From: Candidatus Enterocloster excrementipullorum
Lineage (GTDB): Bacteria; Bacillota; Clostridia; Lachnospirales; Lachnospiraceae
DNA: 52,239 bases
Direction: 5' to 3'
Assembly (NCBI GenBank): GCA_019119575.1
Contig: DWWT01000070.1
Location: 1 to 52,239 of the forward strand
Positions 15,977-23,967 of the stretch are shown piece after piece. Every line of letters begins with the position of its first letter. Within the stretch, counting starts at the first letter, position 1. The notes beneath the pieces are model-generated. The model did not search any database, was not told the origin of the DNA, and was given only the letters and a program-made list of their open reading frames with translations. Both the position numbers and the translations under genes were made by a program.

Positions 15977-17914
15977 CTACCTCCCGCCCCCGGGCTTTTT
16001 CAGATCCGCGCTGCTTATGTGGACATAGCCCGCAGGCTTCCCGGAGGGCGCAGCACTTCCCACATGGACATATCCGGTCTTTCTCTGCTCTTCCTGACTC
16101 TGCGCTGTCATGACACCCGTTAAGGGAACCGCGCCGCTTCCCAGATGGACATTAGCCGGCGCCTTCTCCTCCTCTGCCGTGTATCCCCCGTCGCTTCCGT
16201 CATCCAGCAGGGACTGGCAGAGCTTCGTCAGAGTTGTCTTTGTCTCCGCCGTGGTCTCACCCAAAAGACCCGCGATCTCCTGCGCCACCATCATCTGCTT
16301 ATGGATTACCTTTTGGGCCAGATCAATGGTCTCCAGATTCTTCTCGTAATCCTCTCTGGCCTGCTCCTCCTCCTTGGTAATATCAATAAAGGTAGCGAGA
16401 ACCGCATTCTCCTTCTCTATGTACACAATATTTTGAAGCGTAGACAGATGATACTCGGGGTAGTTCACCCGTTTACCATGGATATTCTGGTGGGTTTCAA
16501 ATACCCATTGAAAATCTGCCGGATCAATGAATTCATACAGGTACATCTGCAGAGCTTCCGACCGGGTTTTGCCGAAATATTTCTCCCCCACATCGGAATA
16601 CTCCAAAATACGCATGTCTTCTCCGACAATCAGCACGATGTTGGGCGAGGTTTCCATCACCAGGTTTGCCATGGATTCTGCCTTTTCATGCATAAAGGGG
16701 ATACACATGCTCACCTCCGCCTTATGCTGGAACACAGCGATGGCTTTGTCCCGGCAGGTGGGATAACCGCAGGCGCCGCAGTTGAGTTCATCCTCAGGCC
16801 TAGTCTTGTTGGTCATCCGCAGGATTTCCCGAATCTGTTCCTCGGTGGGCATGGGATCCTTGGGCGACCGGTCCACAAACCGCTTCCGGAAGGACACCTT
16901 TTCCCACACCGGCTCCATATCCTTCCCGCTGGCAGGCTCCCGCGCAATGGCTTCCTCCATATCCAGCTTCACCTTAAACCGGGAAATGGACTCGTCATTC
17001 ACCGTGGGGCCCTTAATGCAGCCGCCCGAGCACATATTCATCTCGATAAAGCAGCCCTTGATCTCTCCCCGCGCCATGCTCTTGCACAGATCAATACAGT
17101 TGGACACCCCGTGAACGTAAAATTTCCTGTATCCGTCCTTCTCCGGCTCTGTGGCCAGCACGGAACTCACCACCCCGTTTGTCACCGGATAAAGCCGGTT
17201 AACCTTGGGATCAAAACGGGTAAACGGCATATCCTCGCAGTCTTCAATGACAATATTCTCCTCATCCAGCCAGCGGTTGATATCGTTGAAATTCAGCACT
17301 GCATCAATAAATCCCTGATGGCGCACATCCAGAGATTCCTTTTTCTTCGCAATGCAGGGGCCCAAGAATACCACCCTGACATCTCTTCCCAGCTCTTCCT
17401 TCAGCAGCTTGCCGTGAGCAATCATCGGGGACACTACGGGAGCCAGATAGGGAACCAGCTCCGGATAATAAATCTCTACCAGATCATTCACACTGGGACA
17501 GCATGTGGTAATGATATTCTCCATGGCATGTTCTTCCAGCAGACGGGCGTACTCTGCCGTCACAAAGGCCGCCCCTTCCGATGTCTCCCGCACATCTTCA
17601 AATCCCAGACGGATCAGCGCGCTTCTCACCTGCCCGATGGTCTTGTATTTTAAAAGGCCCATATAGGCCGGGGCAATGGAGACCACCACCCGGTCTCCCC
17701 TGGCAATAAATCCCTTTACCAAATCCAGGTCGCTCTTTAAGGTCTTGGCGGACTGCGGACATATTTTCAGGCAGTGGCCGCAGAGAATGCACTTATCCGG
17801 CATGATCACCGCCCGCTCGTCCTTTACCTGGATGGCTTTCACCTCGCAGTAGCGGACGCACTTGTAACAATGCTTACACTTGGTGGCCTTAAAGTCTATG
17901 ATCTCTATGCCCAT
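15977..17914 (-). CDS. Sensory-type [FeFe] hydrogenase with PAS domain (HydS-like, group C)
   Basis: 645 residues. Order of domains: two [4Fe-4S] ferredoxin motifs (C13, C16, C19, C23 and C42, C45, C48, C52), an H-cluster domain with TTCCPS, GPCIAKKKE and NMCSGGCIKGP, a four-cysteine Fe-S motif of the CGACGYPTC type (about residues 385-415), a PAS domain (about 430-540, with ILEYSDVGEKYFG), then a helical tail and a disordered end containing three repeats of a VHxGSxAxP-like phrase. This is the architecture of group C hydrogenases thought to sense H2. The ATG start was preferred over a TTG two codons earlier because of RBS spacing. It is followed by a PP2C phosphatase and preceded by a 2Fe-2S protein. 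Confidence 0.88.
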   Translation of the reverse strand: MGIEIIDFKATKCKHCYKCVRYCEVKAIQVKDERAVIMPDKCILCGHCLKICPQSAKTLKSDLDLVKGFIARGDRVVVSIAPAYMGLLKYKTIGQVRSALIRLGFEDVRETSEGAAFVTAEYARLLEEHAMENIITTCCPSVNDLVEIYYPELVPYLAPVVSPMIAHGKLLKEELGRDVRVVFLGPCIAKKKESLDVRHQGFIDAVLNFNDINRWLDEENIVIEDCEDMPFTRFDPKVNRLYPVTNGVVSSVLATEPEKDGYRKFYVHGVSNCIDLCKSMARGEIKGCFIEMNMCSGGCIKGPTVNDESISRFKVKLDMEEAIAREPASGKDMEPVWEKVSFRKRFVDRSPKDPMPTEEQIREILRMTNKTRPEDELNCGACGYPTCRDKAIAVFQHKAEVSMCIPFMHEKAESMANLVMETSPNIVLIVGEDMRILEYSDVGEKYFGKTRSEALQMYLYEFIDPADFQWVFETHQNIHGKRVNYPEYHLSTLQNIVYIEKENAVLATFIDITKEEEQAREDYEKNLETIDLAQKVIHKQMMVAQEIAGLLGETTAETKTTLTKLCQSLLDDGSDGGYTAEEEKAPANVHLGSGAVPLTGVMTAQSQEEQRKTGYVHVGSAAPSGKPAGYVHISSADLKKPGGGR

Positions 17915-17916
17915 AC

Positions 17917-18156
17917 TCAAAGTCTCCCCTTAATCTCGTTCTCGAAAAACTCCTCCGTATCCTCAGGTTTTAATGAATAGAGCTCTCCCTCCACGGTCAC
18001 ACAGACGCCGTGGTCGCAGTTGCCGGAACAGAAGGCCCCGTTCAGATCGACCTTGTCCGTAAGCCCATTCTCCGCCACCAGCTTCTGCAGCTTCTCGATA
18101 ATCTGCCTGGATCCCTTCAGATGACAGGCACTCCCAATACATATTGTTACTTTCAT
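17917..18156 (-). CDS. Small 2Fe-2S thioredoxin-like ferredoxin (NuoE-type)
   Basis: 79 residues with the thioredoxin-like [2Fe-2S] pattern C6-x4-C11 and C43-x3-C47 (CIGSACH and FCSGNCD), as in NuoE/HndA C-terminal domains. It is short and stands alone, so it is an electron carrier and not a full NADH dehydrogenase subunit. It is the first gene of a three-gene unit and its stop codon almost touches the HydS-like start. The start follows GGAGG. It probably carries electrons to or from the sensory hydrogenase. Confidence 0.86.
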   Translation of the reverse strand: MKVTICIGSACHLKGSRQIIEKLQKLVAENGLTDKVDLNGAFCSGNCDHGVCVTVEGELYSLKPEDTEEFFENEIKGRL

Positions 18157-18263
18157 CCCTTTGTTCCTCCACTTTTCGTGTTTTTAGGAGCCATCCGGGA
18201 TACACCCGGACAGACGCTATTTGCAGGGTTTTTGCTGCTGCCCAACCCCCAAAGCATAGATTC

Positions 18264-18292
18264 ATTATCTCATATTGTGAACTTTATATCAA
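18264..18292 (-). promoter_or_regulatory. Promoter of the 2Fe-2S/HydS/phosphatase unit
   Basis: Minus strand: -35 TTGATA (18287-18292), 17-base spacer, -10 GATAAT (18264-18269). The leader is about 100 bases. A weaker plus-strand candidate for the divergent importer is TATAGT at about 18335-18340 with a poor -35. Confidence 0.55.
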
Positions 18293-18390
18293 TAATATTT
18301 CTCAAATTTATTATAGAAATAGGGCCCCTTCTGTGCTATAGTTTAGGGAGTACCTGCAGCGCATGCTGGGGTAGAGAGGAGAGACGTATT

Positions 18391-19530
18391 ATGAAAAAAC
18401 ATATTTGTGTGCTGACGGCAGCCTTTCTCGGGCTTTCCGTCCTTTTAGGCGGCTGCGGCGGCCAGACCGGAGGGGCAGAATCCTCCCAGGCTCAGACATC
18501 CGCCCAGGCTCAGGAAGAGAGCCAACAGCAGGAAAGTGGAGTGAATGATTCCGGAGAATCCCAGGCTTCCGAAGCGGCCCAGACCGACGGCCAGTCCCAG
18601 GCAGACAGCGCCGGCGAGACCGAAGCCGCTGACCCAAACGCCATCCGGGTCGGCTCCTTAAACGGCCCTACTTCCATGGGGCTTGCGAAGCTCATGGACG
18701 AGCAGGCCGGCGGCGAAGCCTCCCAGTCATACGCTTTCACCATGGCCGGAAAAGCCGATGAGCTGGTTGGAAAAATTGCAAACGGCGATCTGGACATCGC
18801 CCTTCTGCCCGCCAATGTGGCCAGCGTCCTTTATTCCAAAACACAGGGCAATGTAAAAGTGATTGACATCAACACACTGGGCGTTCTCTATGTGGTCGCC
18901 TCCGATGACTCCATCAGCTCCATCAGTGATCTGAAAGGGAAAACCCTGTACATGACAGGAAAAGGCACCACGCCTGAATACGTGATGAACTATCTTCTGG
19001 AGGAAAACGGCCTCACTGCCTCCGATGTAACCCTGGAATTTAAATCCGAGGCCGCAGAGGTGGCTTCCGTTCTCAAGGAGGATCCCACAGCCATCGGAGT
19101 GCTTCCCCAGCCCTTCGCCACCGCTGCCTGCATCCAGAATGAAAACCTGAAAACCGTCCTGGATCTGACAGAGCAGTGGAATATCTTAAACGGCGACACC
19201 GGGAGCATGCTCGTCACAGGCGTCACCATTGTCCGCTCCGATTACCTGGCGGAAAATGAGGAGGCCGTAAAGCAGTTTATCGAAGATCATCAGGCTTCCG
19301 CCTCCTACACCCAGGAAAATCCCGCGGATGCGGCGGAGCTGGTGGCCGCTCAGGGAATCGTGGAAAAGGCAGCCATCGCCCAGAAGGCTCTGCCTTACTG
19401 CAATATCGTCTGCCTGACCGGCACAGAGATGAAGGATGCCCTGGAGGGCTATCTGGAGGTTCTGTTTGAGCAGGATCCCCAGTCCGTGGGCGGGAACCTG
19501 CCGGGCGAGGATTTTTACTACATTCCTTGA
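18391..19530 (+). CDS. ABC transporter substrate-binding lipoprotein (NMT1/SsuA-like), substrate unknown
   Basis: 379 residues. Lipoprotein signal peptide with lipobox LGGC (C22), then a Q/S/E/A-rich disordered linker to about residue 85, then a type 2 periplasmic-binding fold beginning IRVGSLNGPTSMGLAKLM. Segments such as KGKTLYMTGKGTTPEYVMNYLLEENG and ADAAELVAAQGIVEKA are typical of the SsuA/ThiY/NMT1 group that takes up sulfonates, thiamine precursors, nitrate and similar small molecules. The longer reading frame upstream is not used; the ATG after GAGAGGAG fits the signal peptide. It opens a three-gene importer operon divergent from the H2-sensor unit. Nothing in the sequence fixes the substrate. 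Confidence 0.88.
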   Translation: MKKHICVLTAAFLGLSVLLGGCGGQTGGAESSQAQTSAQAQEESQQQESGVNDSGESQASEAAQTDGQSQADSAGETEAADPNAIRVGSLNGPTSMGLAKLMDEQAGGEASQSYAFTMAGKADELVGKIANGDLDIALLPANVASVLYSKTQGNVKVIDINTLGVLYVVASDDSISSISDLKGKTLYMTGKGTTPEYVMNYLLEENGLTASDVTLEFKSEAAEVASVLKEDPTAIGVLPQPFATAACIQNENLKTVLDLTEQWNILNGDTGSMLVTGVTIVRSDYLAENEEAVKQFIEDHQASASYTQENPADAAELVAAQGIVEKAAIAQKALPYCNIVCLTGTEMKDALEGYLEVLFEQDPQSVGGNLPGEDFYYIP

Positions 19531-19546
19531 CTTTGATATGTATACC

Positions 19547-19588
19547 CTCCGCGCACAAAAGGGACACCCGGTTCCCCTGTACGCGGAG
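19547..19588 (+). terminator. Possible attenuator after the binding-protein gene
   Basis: CTCCGCG and CGCGGAG pair around an inner GGG..CCC hairpin, 16 bases after the stop codon. The stem is not followed by a T run (AATAAAAAC instead), so it is more likely an mRNA-stabilising structure or attenuator than a full terminator. Confidence 0.45.
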
Positions 19589-19597
19589 AATAAAAAC

Positions 19598-19664
19598 GGG
19601 CGCGGCCCAGAGTGCGTTTGAAGACAGCGGGAATACATATTCAAACGCACCCTAAGCCGCGCCC
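19598..19664. repeat. Palindromic interspersed repeat, short copy (inside ABC operon)
   Basis: An outer arm GGGCGCGGC/GCCGCGCCC and an inner arm GTGCGTTTGAA/TTCAAACGCAC make a 67-base palindrome between the binding-protein and permease genes. The GCGTTTGAA inner arm matches the ends of the copies at 14388 and 32066, so I group it with them although the central sequence differs. Confidence 0.6.
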
Positions 19665-19688
19665 CATTTTGCATTGAGGGTACTGGTT

Positions 19689-20426
19689 ATGAAGCAGCAC
19701 TTTACTTTAAGAAAATGTCTTATATGGCTCTTTTGGCTCCTTCTGTGGCAGGGGGCCAGTTTGGCTGTCTCCAACAATGTCATTCTGGTAGGGCCTGCTG
19801 AGATGCTGCGTTCCCTTCTTTTCCAGGCAGGGAACCCGTCTTTCTGGATCACTATCCTTCACTCCTTCGGACGGATCAGCCTTGGATTTTTGGCTGCCTT
19901 TGCGGCGGGCATCGCTGCCGGCAGCCTGGCCTATGCCCTTCCCTTCATTCACGAGCTTCTGGATCCACTGCTTTCCGCTGTAAAGTCCATACCCGTTGCC
20001 TCCTTTGTGATCCTGGCTCTCATCTGGATCGGCTCGGAGAACCTCTCGGTGTTCATTGCCTTTTTGGTTGTAGTTCCCATGATTTATTCCAGCACTCTGG
20101 CTGGCCTGAAAAGTGCGGACCGCAGGCTCCTGGAAATGGCCCGGGTATTCTCCATGCCCTTTTGGAAGCGGCTCCGTTTTATCTACATCCCCGCTGTCCT
20201 TCCCTATCTGATGAGCGGCTGCCGCACAGCCCTTGGCATGAGCTGGAAATCCGGCATCGCAGCGGAGGTCATCGGCATCCCCGGTCAGTCCATCGGAGAA
20301 CAGCTCTACTACGCCAAACTTTACCTGGACACCGCCGGCCTTTTTGCCTGGACCTTTGTGATCATTCTCGCAAGCTCCGCCTTTGAAGCCCTGTTTCTGT
20401 GGCTCCTGGGACGGATCCGCCGCTGA
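19689..20426 (+). CDS. ABC transporter permease (SsuC/TauC-like)
   Basis: 245 residues with five to six membrane helices and the permease coupling motif EMARVFSMPFWKRLRFIYIPAVLPYL (about residues 150-175, EAA-type), the site that contacts the ATPase. KSIPVASFVILALIWIG is characteristic of the SsuC/TauC/ThiX permease family. The ATG after GAGGG was chosen over a TTG five codons earlier. It is the second gene of the importer. Confidence 0.9.
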   Translation: MKQHFTLRKCLIWLFWLLLWQGASLAVSNNVILVGPAEMLRSLLFQAGNPSFWITILHSFGRISLGFLAAFAAGIAAGSLAYALPFIHELLDPLLSAVKSIPVASFVILALIWIGSENLSVFIAFLVVVPMIYSSTLAGLKSADRRLLEMARVFSMPFWKRLRFIYIPAVLPYLMSGCRTALGMSWKSGIAAEVIGIPGQSIGEQLYYAKLYLDTAGLFAWTFVIILASSAFEALFLWLLGRIRR

Positions 20427-20468
20427 TCCGGCGGCAGACTTTTATCGTAAGGAGGCAGATACCTGCTC

Positions 20469-21074
20469 ATGGAAATTATTATTCGTGATCTCTCCAAATC
20501 CTATGGAGGCCGCCCTGTTTTAAGCGGCCTGAACATGACCTTCACTTCTCAGTCCCCCTGCTGTCTCATGAGCCCTTCCGGCAGCGGAAAGACCACCCTC
20601 TTCCGCATCCTCATGGGGCTTGAGACAGCGGACAGCGGTTCCATACATTTCACGGACGACACAGGACGCACGCTGCCCGGGCGCCCCGGATTTTCCGTCG
20701 TCTTTCAGGAGGACCGGCTCTGCGAGGCCTTCACTCCCCTTGAAAATGTGCGGATGACCGCCGGGCGTTCCCTCCCGCCGGAACAAATCCGCAAAGAAAT
20801 GGCCCTCCTCCTTCCGGAAGAGAGCCTTGACCGTCCCGTATCCACTTTAAGCGGCGGCATGAAACGCCGCACAGCCCTCTGCCGGGCCATTCTCACACCG
20901 TCCTCCGTCCTGCTTATGGACGAACCCTTCACCGGGCTGGACGACGCCATGCGCCGCCAGGCAATCCGCTATCTCTTGGACCGCCTGGCTGGCCGCCTTC
21001 TTCTGCTGTCCACTCACTCCCAGGAGGATGTGAGCCTTCTCGGAGGGAAGTGCTTCCGCCTCTCTCATGGGTGA
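20469..21074 (+). CDS. ABC transporter ATP-binding protein (SsuB/TauB-like)
   Basis: 201 residues, somewhat shorter than the usual 240-260. Walker A PSGSGKTT (about residues 36-43), signature LSGGM (about 127-131), Walker B VLLMDEPF and an H-loop histidine in STHSQED. The Walker A is preceded by S where most have G. Spacing from AAGGAGG to the ATG is long (13 bases), so a CTG two codons earlier could be the real start. The last ten bases overlap the convergent dehydrogenase gene. It energises the importer. Confidence 0.9.
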   Translation: MEIIIRDLSKSYGGRPVLSGLNMTFTSQSPCCLMSPSGSGKTTLFRILMGLETADSGSIHFTDDTGRTLPGRPGFSVVFQEDRLCEAFTPLENVRMTAGRSLPPEQIRKEMALLLPEESLDRPVSTLSGGMKRRTALCRAILTPSSVLLMDEPFTGLDDAMRRQAIRYLLDRLAGRLLLLSTHSQEDVSLLGGKCFRLSHG

Positions 21075-22051
21075 AGCTCGCTCGCGCAGCTTCCCTTCTC
21101 CTTCATCTCCACAATCCCCCGGATTCCGCATTCCACCATGCTGTCCGTGTTGGCATCCGTATAAAATGCCATGTGCTGGGTCAGCACCACATTGGGAAAC
21201 TGGCGGATATAGGCCATCTTCCGGTTGCGGATAATGTCATTGATCCGGCTCTCATGGTAAATCCCGTTCTCGTCTTCAAATACATCCATGGCCAGAGCGC
21301 CGATCTTTTCCGTCTCAATTCCCTCGGTCAGAGCCTCGATGTCCGTCAGCTCCCCCCGTGAAGCATTGATGATTACCACGCCGGTTTTCATCTTCGCAAT
21401 GGCCTCCCGGTTGATCATATGCCGTGTGGACTCCATCAGCGGAATATGAAGCGTAATAATGTCGCTGGTTCTCAGCAGCGTATCTCCATCCACATACTCC
21501 ACCGTATTTTTAAGATCTTCGGCCGGATAGGGATCATACGCCAGAATCCGGCAGCCAAAGCCGCCCAGATCCTTGATTACAGCCCTTCCAATCTTTCCGG
21601 TTCCCATAACACCCACCGTCATATTTCTGATCTCGCGCCCCTGCAGCCCGGACAGAGAATAGTCGTTCACCCCTTGGCGCCACATGGCGGGCTTATACTT
21701 GCGCAGGGCCAGCAGCATGAGCATGATCGTAAACTCAGCAACCCCGTAGGGCGGATAATTGGCATTGCACAGGCGGATTCCAACCTCTGCCGCGTAGGCT
21801 ACATCCATATGGTTGTAGCCCACTGTCCGTGTGGATACATATCCTACCCCGGCTTTTTTCAGGCCGTCCAGAAGCTCCTTATTCACCGTGGTCCGGCCCA
21901 GAATAGAAACACCGTCGATTCCGCGAAGGCTCTCCGCTTCCTGGGGAGTCAATATATTGCTGCTTATGGACACATCCGCTCCCAGCTCCTCCGCCACCCG
22001 CTCAATGGCCTTTTTTTCGTCCTCCCGGACCTCATACATCTTAATCTTCAT
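21065..22051 (-). CDS. D-2-hydroxyacid dehydrogenase (D-lactate dehydrogenase/VanH-like)
   Basis: 328 residues. NAD-binding GTGKIG at 150-155, the family phrase STRTVGYNHMD at 73-83, and the catalytic set R232 (NASRGE), a Glu/Asp in DVFEDE (about 256-261) and H293 (TQHMAFYT). These features place it in the D-LDH/VanH branch, which reduces pyruvate or larger 2-keto acids to D-2-hydroxy acids. The ATG after GAAGGAG was chosen. It follows the IlvD/Edd gene by 54 bases, which suggests that it may act on the 2-keto acid made by that dehydratase; that is inference. Confidence 0.87.
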   Translation of the reverse strand: MKIKMYEVREDEKKAIERVAEELGADVSISSNILTPQEAESLRGIDGVSILGRTTVNKELLDGLKKAGVGYVSTRTVGYNHMDVAYAAEVGIRLCNANYPPYGVAEFTIMLMLLALRKYKPAMWRQGVNDYSLSGLQGREIRNMTVGVMGTGKIGRAVIKDLGGFGCRILAYDPYPAEDLKNTVEYVDGDTLLRTSDIITLHIPLMESTRHMINREAIAKMKTGVVIINASRGELTDIEALTEGIETEKIGALAMDVFEDENGIYHESRINDIIRNRKMAYIRQFPNVVLTQHMAFYTDANTDSMVECGIRGIVEMKEKGSCASELHP

Positions 22052-22105
22052 GTGCGTCTCCTTCGGAATATTGTCGCAGAATTCTGCCGATTTCGTCAGA
22101 TCCAA

Positions 22106-23788
22106 TCAGCATATAAGCACGCCGCCCTTATCCGCGGAGGCAGCCAGCTTTGAATACCTTCTCAGATATCCGGACGCAGGCTTTGGCTCGTATGTCCACT
22201 CTCTGCGCCTCTGCTCCAGCTCCTCCTCACTCACGTGAAGGGTCAGTTCCTTCTTATACACATCGATCGTAATTTTGTCTCCGTCCCGCACAAGGGCGAT
22301 GGGGCCGCCAGCTGCCGCTTCCGGCGACACGTGCCCCACAAAGCAGCCGTTGTTTGTTCCTGAGAAGCGCCCGTCAGTCACAACCGCCGTGGTCTTATTG
22401 AGTCCCTGGCCAAAGAGAAGCTTGAGAGGCTGGTACATCTCCCGCATGCCCGGACCTCCCTTGGGTCCCTCATACCGGATAACCACCACGTTTCCTTCCT
22501 TGATCTTTCTCTGGCTGATTGCCTCCGTACATTCTTCCTCAGAGTCAAAGCATACTGCCGTTCCGGTAAACACCCGGGCCTCCTCCGCGATAGCCGCAGG
22601 CTTTGCCACCCCGGTATCAGGGGCCAGATTTCCCCGCATAATGGCCAGGCCGCCCAGCGTGCTGTGGGGATTGTCCAGGGGCCGGATGATCTCGGGATTC
22701 GGCGCATACGGATTTTTGTAAGCCGCCAGATTTTCTCCCAGCGTCTTTCCCGTCACCGTCATCACGTCCAAATCCAGGCTGTCCTTTATCACCTTCATGA
22801 CCTCCGGGATTCCTCCCGCCTTATAGAGGTCTTCGCTGTCATACACTGCGCTGGCCGGGCTGATCTTGGCAATGTGAGGAATCTGATCACTGATAATCTC
22901 AAACTCGTCCATAATCTTCGCCGGGTCAATCCCAAGCTCATAGGCCAGAGCGCAGGTGTGAATTACCGCATTGGTAGAACCGCCCACAGCCATGAGAATC
23001 CGGATGGCGTTGCGGATGGCGTCCATTGTCATAATCTTCCGGGATGTAATTCCCCGTTTTACCAGCTCCACGATCTTCTCGCCGCTCTTAAACGCGGAGC
23101 GGAGGCGCTCATTATAAAACGCCGGAATCAAAGCAGAGCCCGTCAGACTCATTCCCAGCGCTTCCGCCTCACAGCACATGGTATTTGCCGTTCCCATAAA
23201 CTGGCAGGAGCCGCAGGTAGGACATGACACTGTAGTCAGGTTCTGAAGTTCCTCATAGGTAGCCTTTCCCGCCTGATACATGCCGGTCGCTTCGGTGATG
23301 GTGGTTGTGTTGGATTTTGCCTGATGGGCAAAAGGCGCGCCCCCGGCCATGCATCCTCCGGCCACAAAAATGGCGGGAATATCCAGCCGCGCCGCGGCCA
23401 TAAGCATGCCCGGCACAATCTTGTCGCAGGAGCCAAGAAGCACCAGGCCGTCCAGCTTATGGGCCTTGGCTTCAATCTCGATGCTGTCCGCAATATTGTC
23501 CCGCGACGGCAGGGCATAGTTATTGCCGATGTGTCCGGTGGCAACGCCGTCGCAGCAGGCGATTACTCCAAACTCCGCAGGTGTGCCCCCTGCCCGGTAA
23601 ATCCCGTGCTTTACCTGCTCCGCCAGCTGGCGCAGATTGGTGTGGCCCGGCACCATGTCGTTGAAGGAATTGGCGATGCCGATGATGGGACGATCCAGAT
23701 CCTCATCGGAATAGCCGCAGCCCTTCCACAAAACTTTGTTGGTCAGCATCTCGTCCGTATTAAATTGTCCGTATGTTTTTTCTTCCAT
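22106..23788 (-). CDS. ilvD: IlvD/Edd-family dehydratase (dihydroxy-acid or sugar-acid dehydratase)
   Basis: 560 residues. Fe-S ligand cysteines are seen in IACCDGVATGH, LGSCDKIVPG and CPTCGSCQFMGTANTM, and the C-terminal phrase TDGRFSGTNNG is the family signature. It dehydrates either dihydroxy-isovalerate in branched-chain amino acid synthesis or an aldonate. No ilvB, ilvC, ilvE or leu gene is nearby, and the gene pairs with a D-2-hydroxyacid dehydrogenase, so a catabolic role is plausible; the gene symbol denotes the family only. The ATG followed by EEKTYG was chosen after a GGGGGAAAGG RBS. Confidence 0.87.
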   Translation of the reverse strand: MEEKTYGQFNTDEMLTNKVLWKGCGYSDEDLDRPIIGIANSFNDMVPGHTNLRQLAEQVKHGIYRAGGTPAEFGVIACCDGVATGHIGNNYALPSRDNIADSIEIEAKAHKLDGLVLLGSCDKIVPGMLMAAARLDIPAIFVAGGCMAGGAPFAHQAKSNTTTITEATGMYQAGKATYEELQNLTTVSCPTCGSCQFMGTANTMCCEAEALGMSLTGSALIPAFYNERLRSAFKSGEKIVELVKRGITSRKIMTMDAIRNAIRILMAVGGSTNAVIHTCALAYELGIDPAKIMDEFEIISDQIPHIAKISPASAVYDSEDLYKAGGIPEVMKVIKDSLDLDVMTVTGKTLGENLAAYKNPYAPNPEIIRPLDNPHSTLGGLAIMRGNLAPDTGVAKPAAIAEEARVFTGTAVCFDSEEECTEAISQRKIKEGNVVVIRYEGPKGGPGMREMYQPLKLLFGQGLNKTTAVVTDGRFSGTNNGCFVGHVSPEAAAGGPIALVRDGDKITIDVYKKELTLHVSEEELEQRRREWTYEPKPASGYLRRYSKLAASADKGGVLIC

Positions 23789-23904
23789 CTTGCCTTTCCC
23801 CCTGGTATACAAGTATGTTTCTCTCGCATATCAGAATATCATTTTTCCGCCCTCATTTCAATAGAAATCTGCCCATTGTCCCCCGCATCAGAATCGACGG
23901 AAAA

Positions 23905-23933
23905 GGCCGCATCTGATCCGCTCAGATGCAGCC
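23905..23933 (-). terminator. Terminator after glyA
   Basis: On the minus strand GGCTGCATCTGA and TCAGATGCGGCC pair around a 5-base loop and are followed by TTTTCC, 34 bases after the glyA stop. Confidence 0.8.
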
Positions 23934-23967
23934 TCTCTCCCTCTCAAATATATTTTCACAAATAGAC

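Noticed and set aside
16145-17653. 502-residue plus-strand open frame opposite the HydS-like gene
   Set aside because: A shadow of a gene with clear Fe-S, H-cluster and PAS motifs on the other strand; no family resemblance or RBS.
18010-18390. N-terminal extension of the ABC binding protein frame
   Set aside because: A normal lipoprotein signal peptide and RBS start at 18391; the extension would cross the divergent promoter region.
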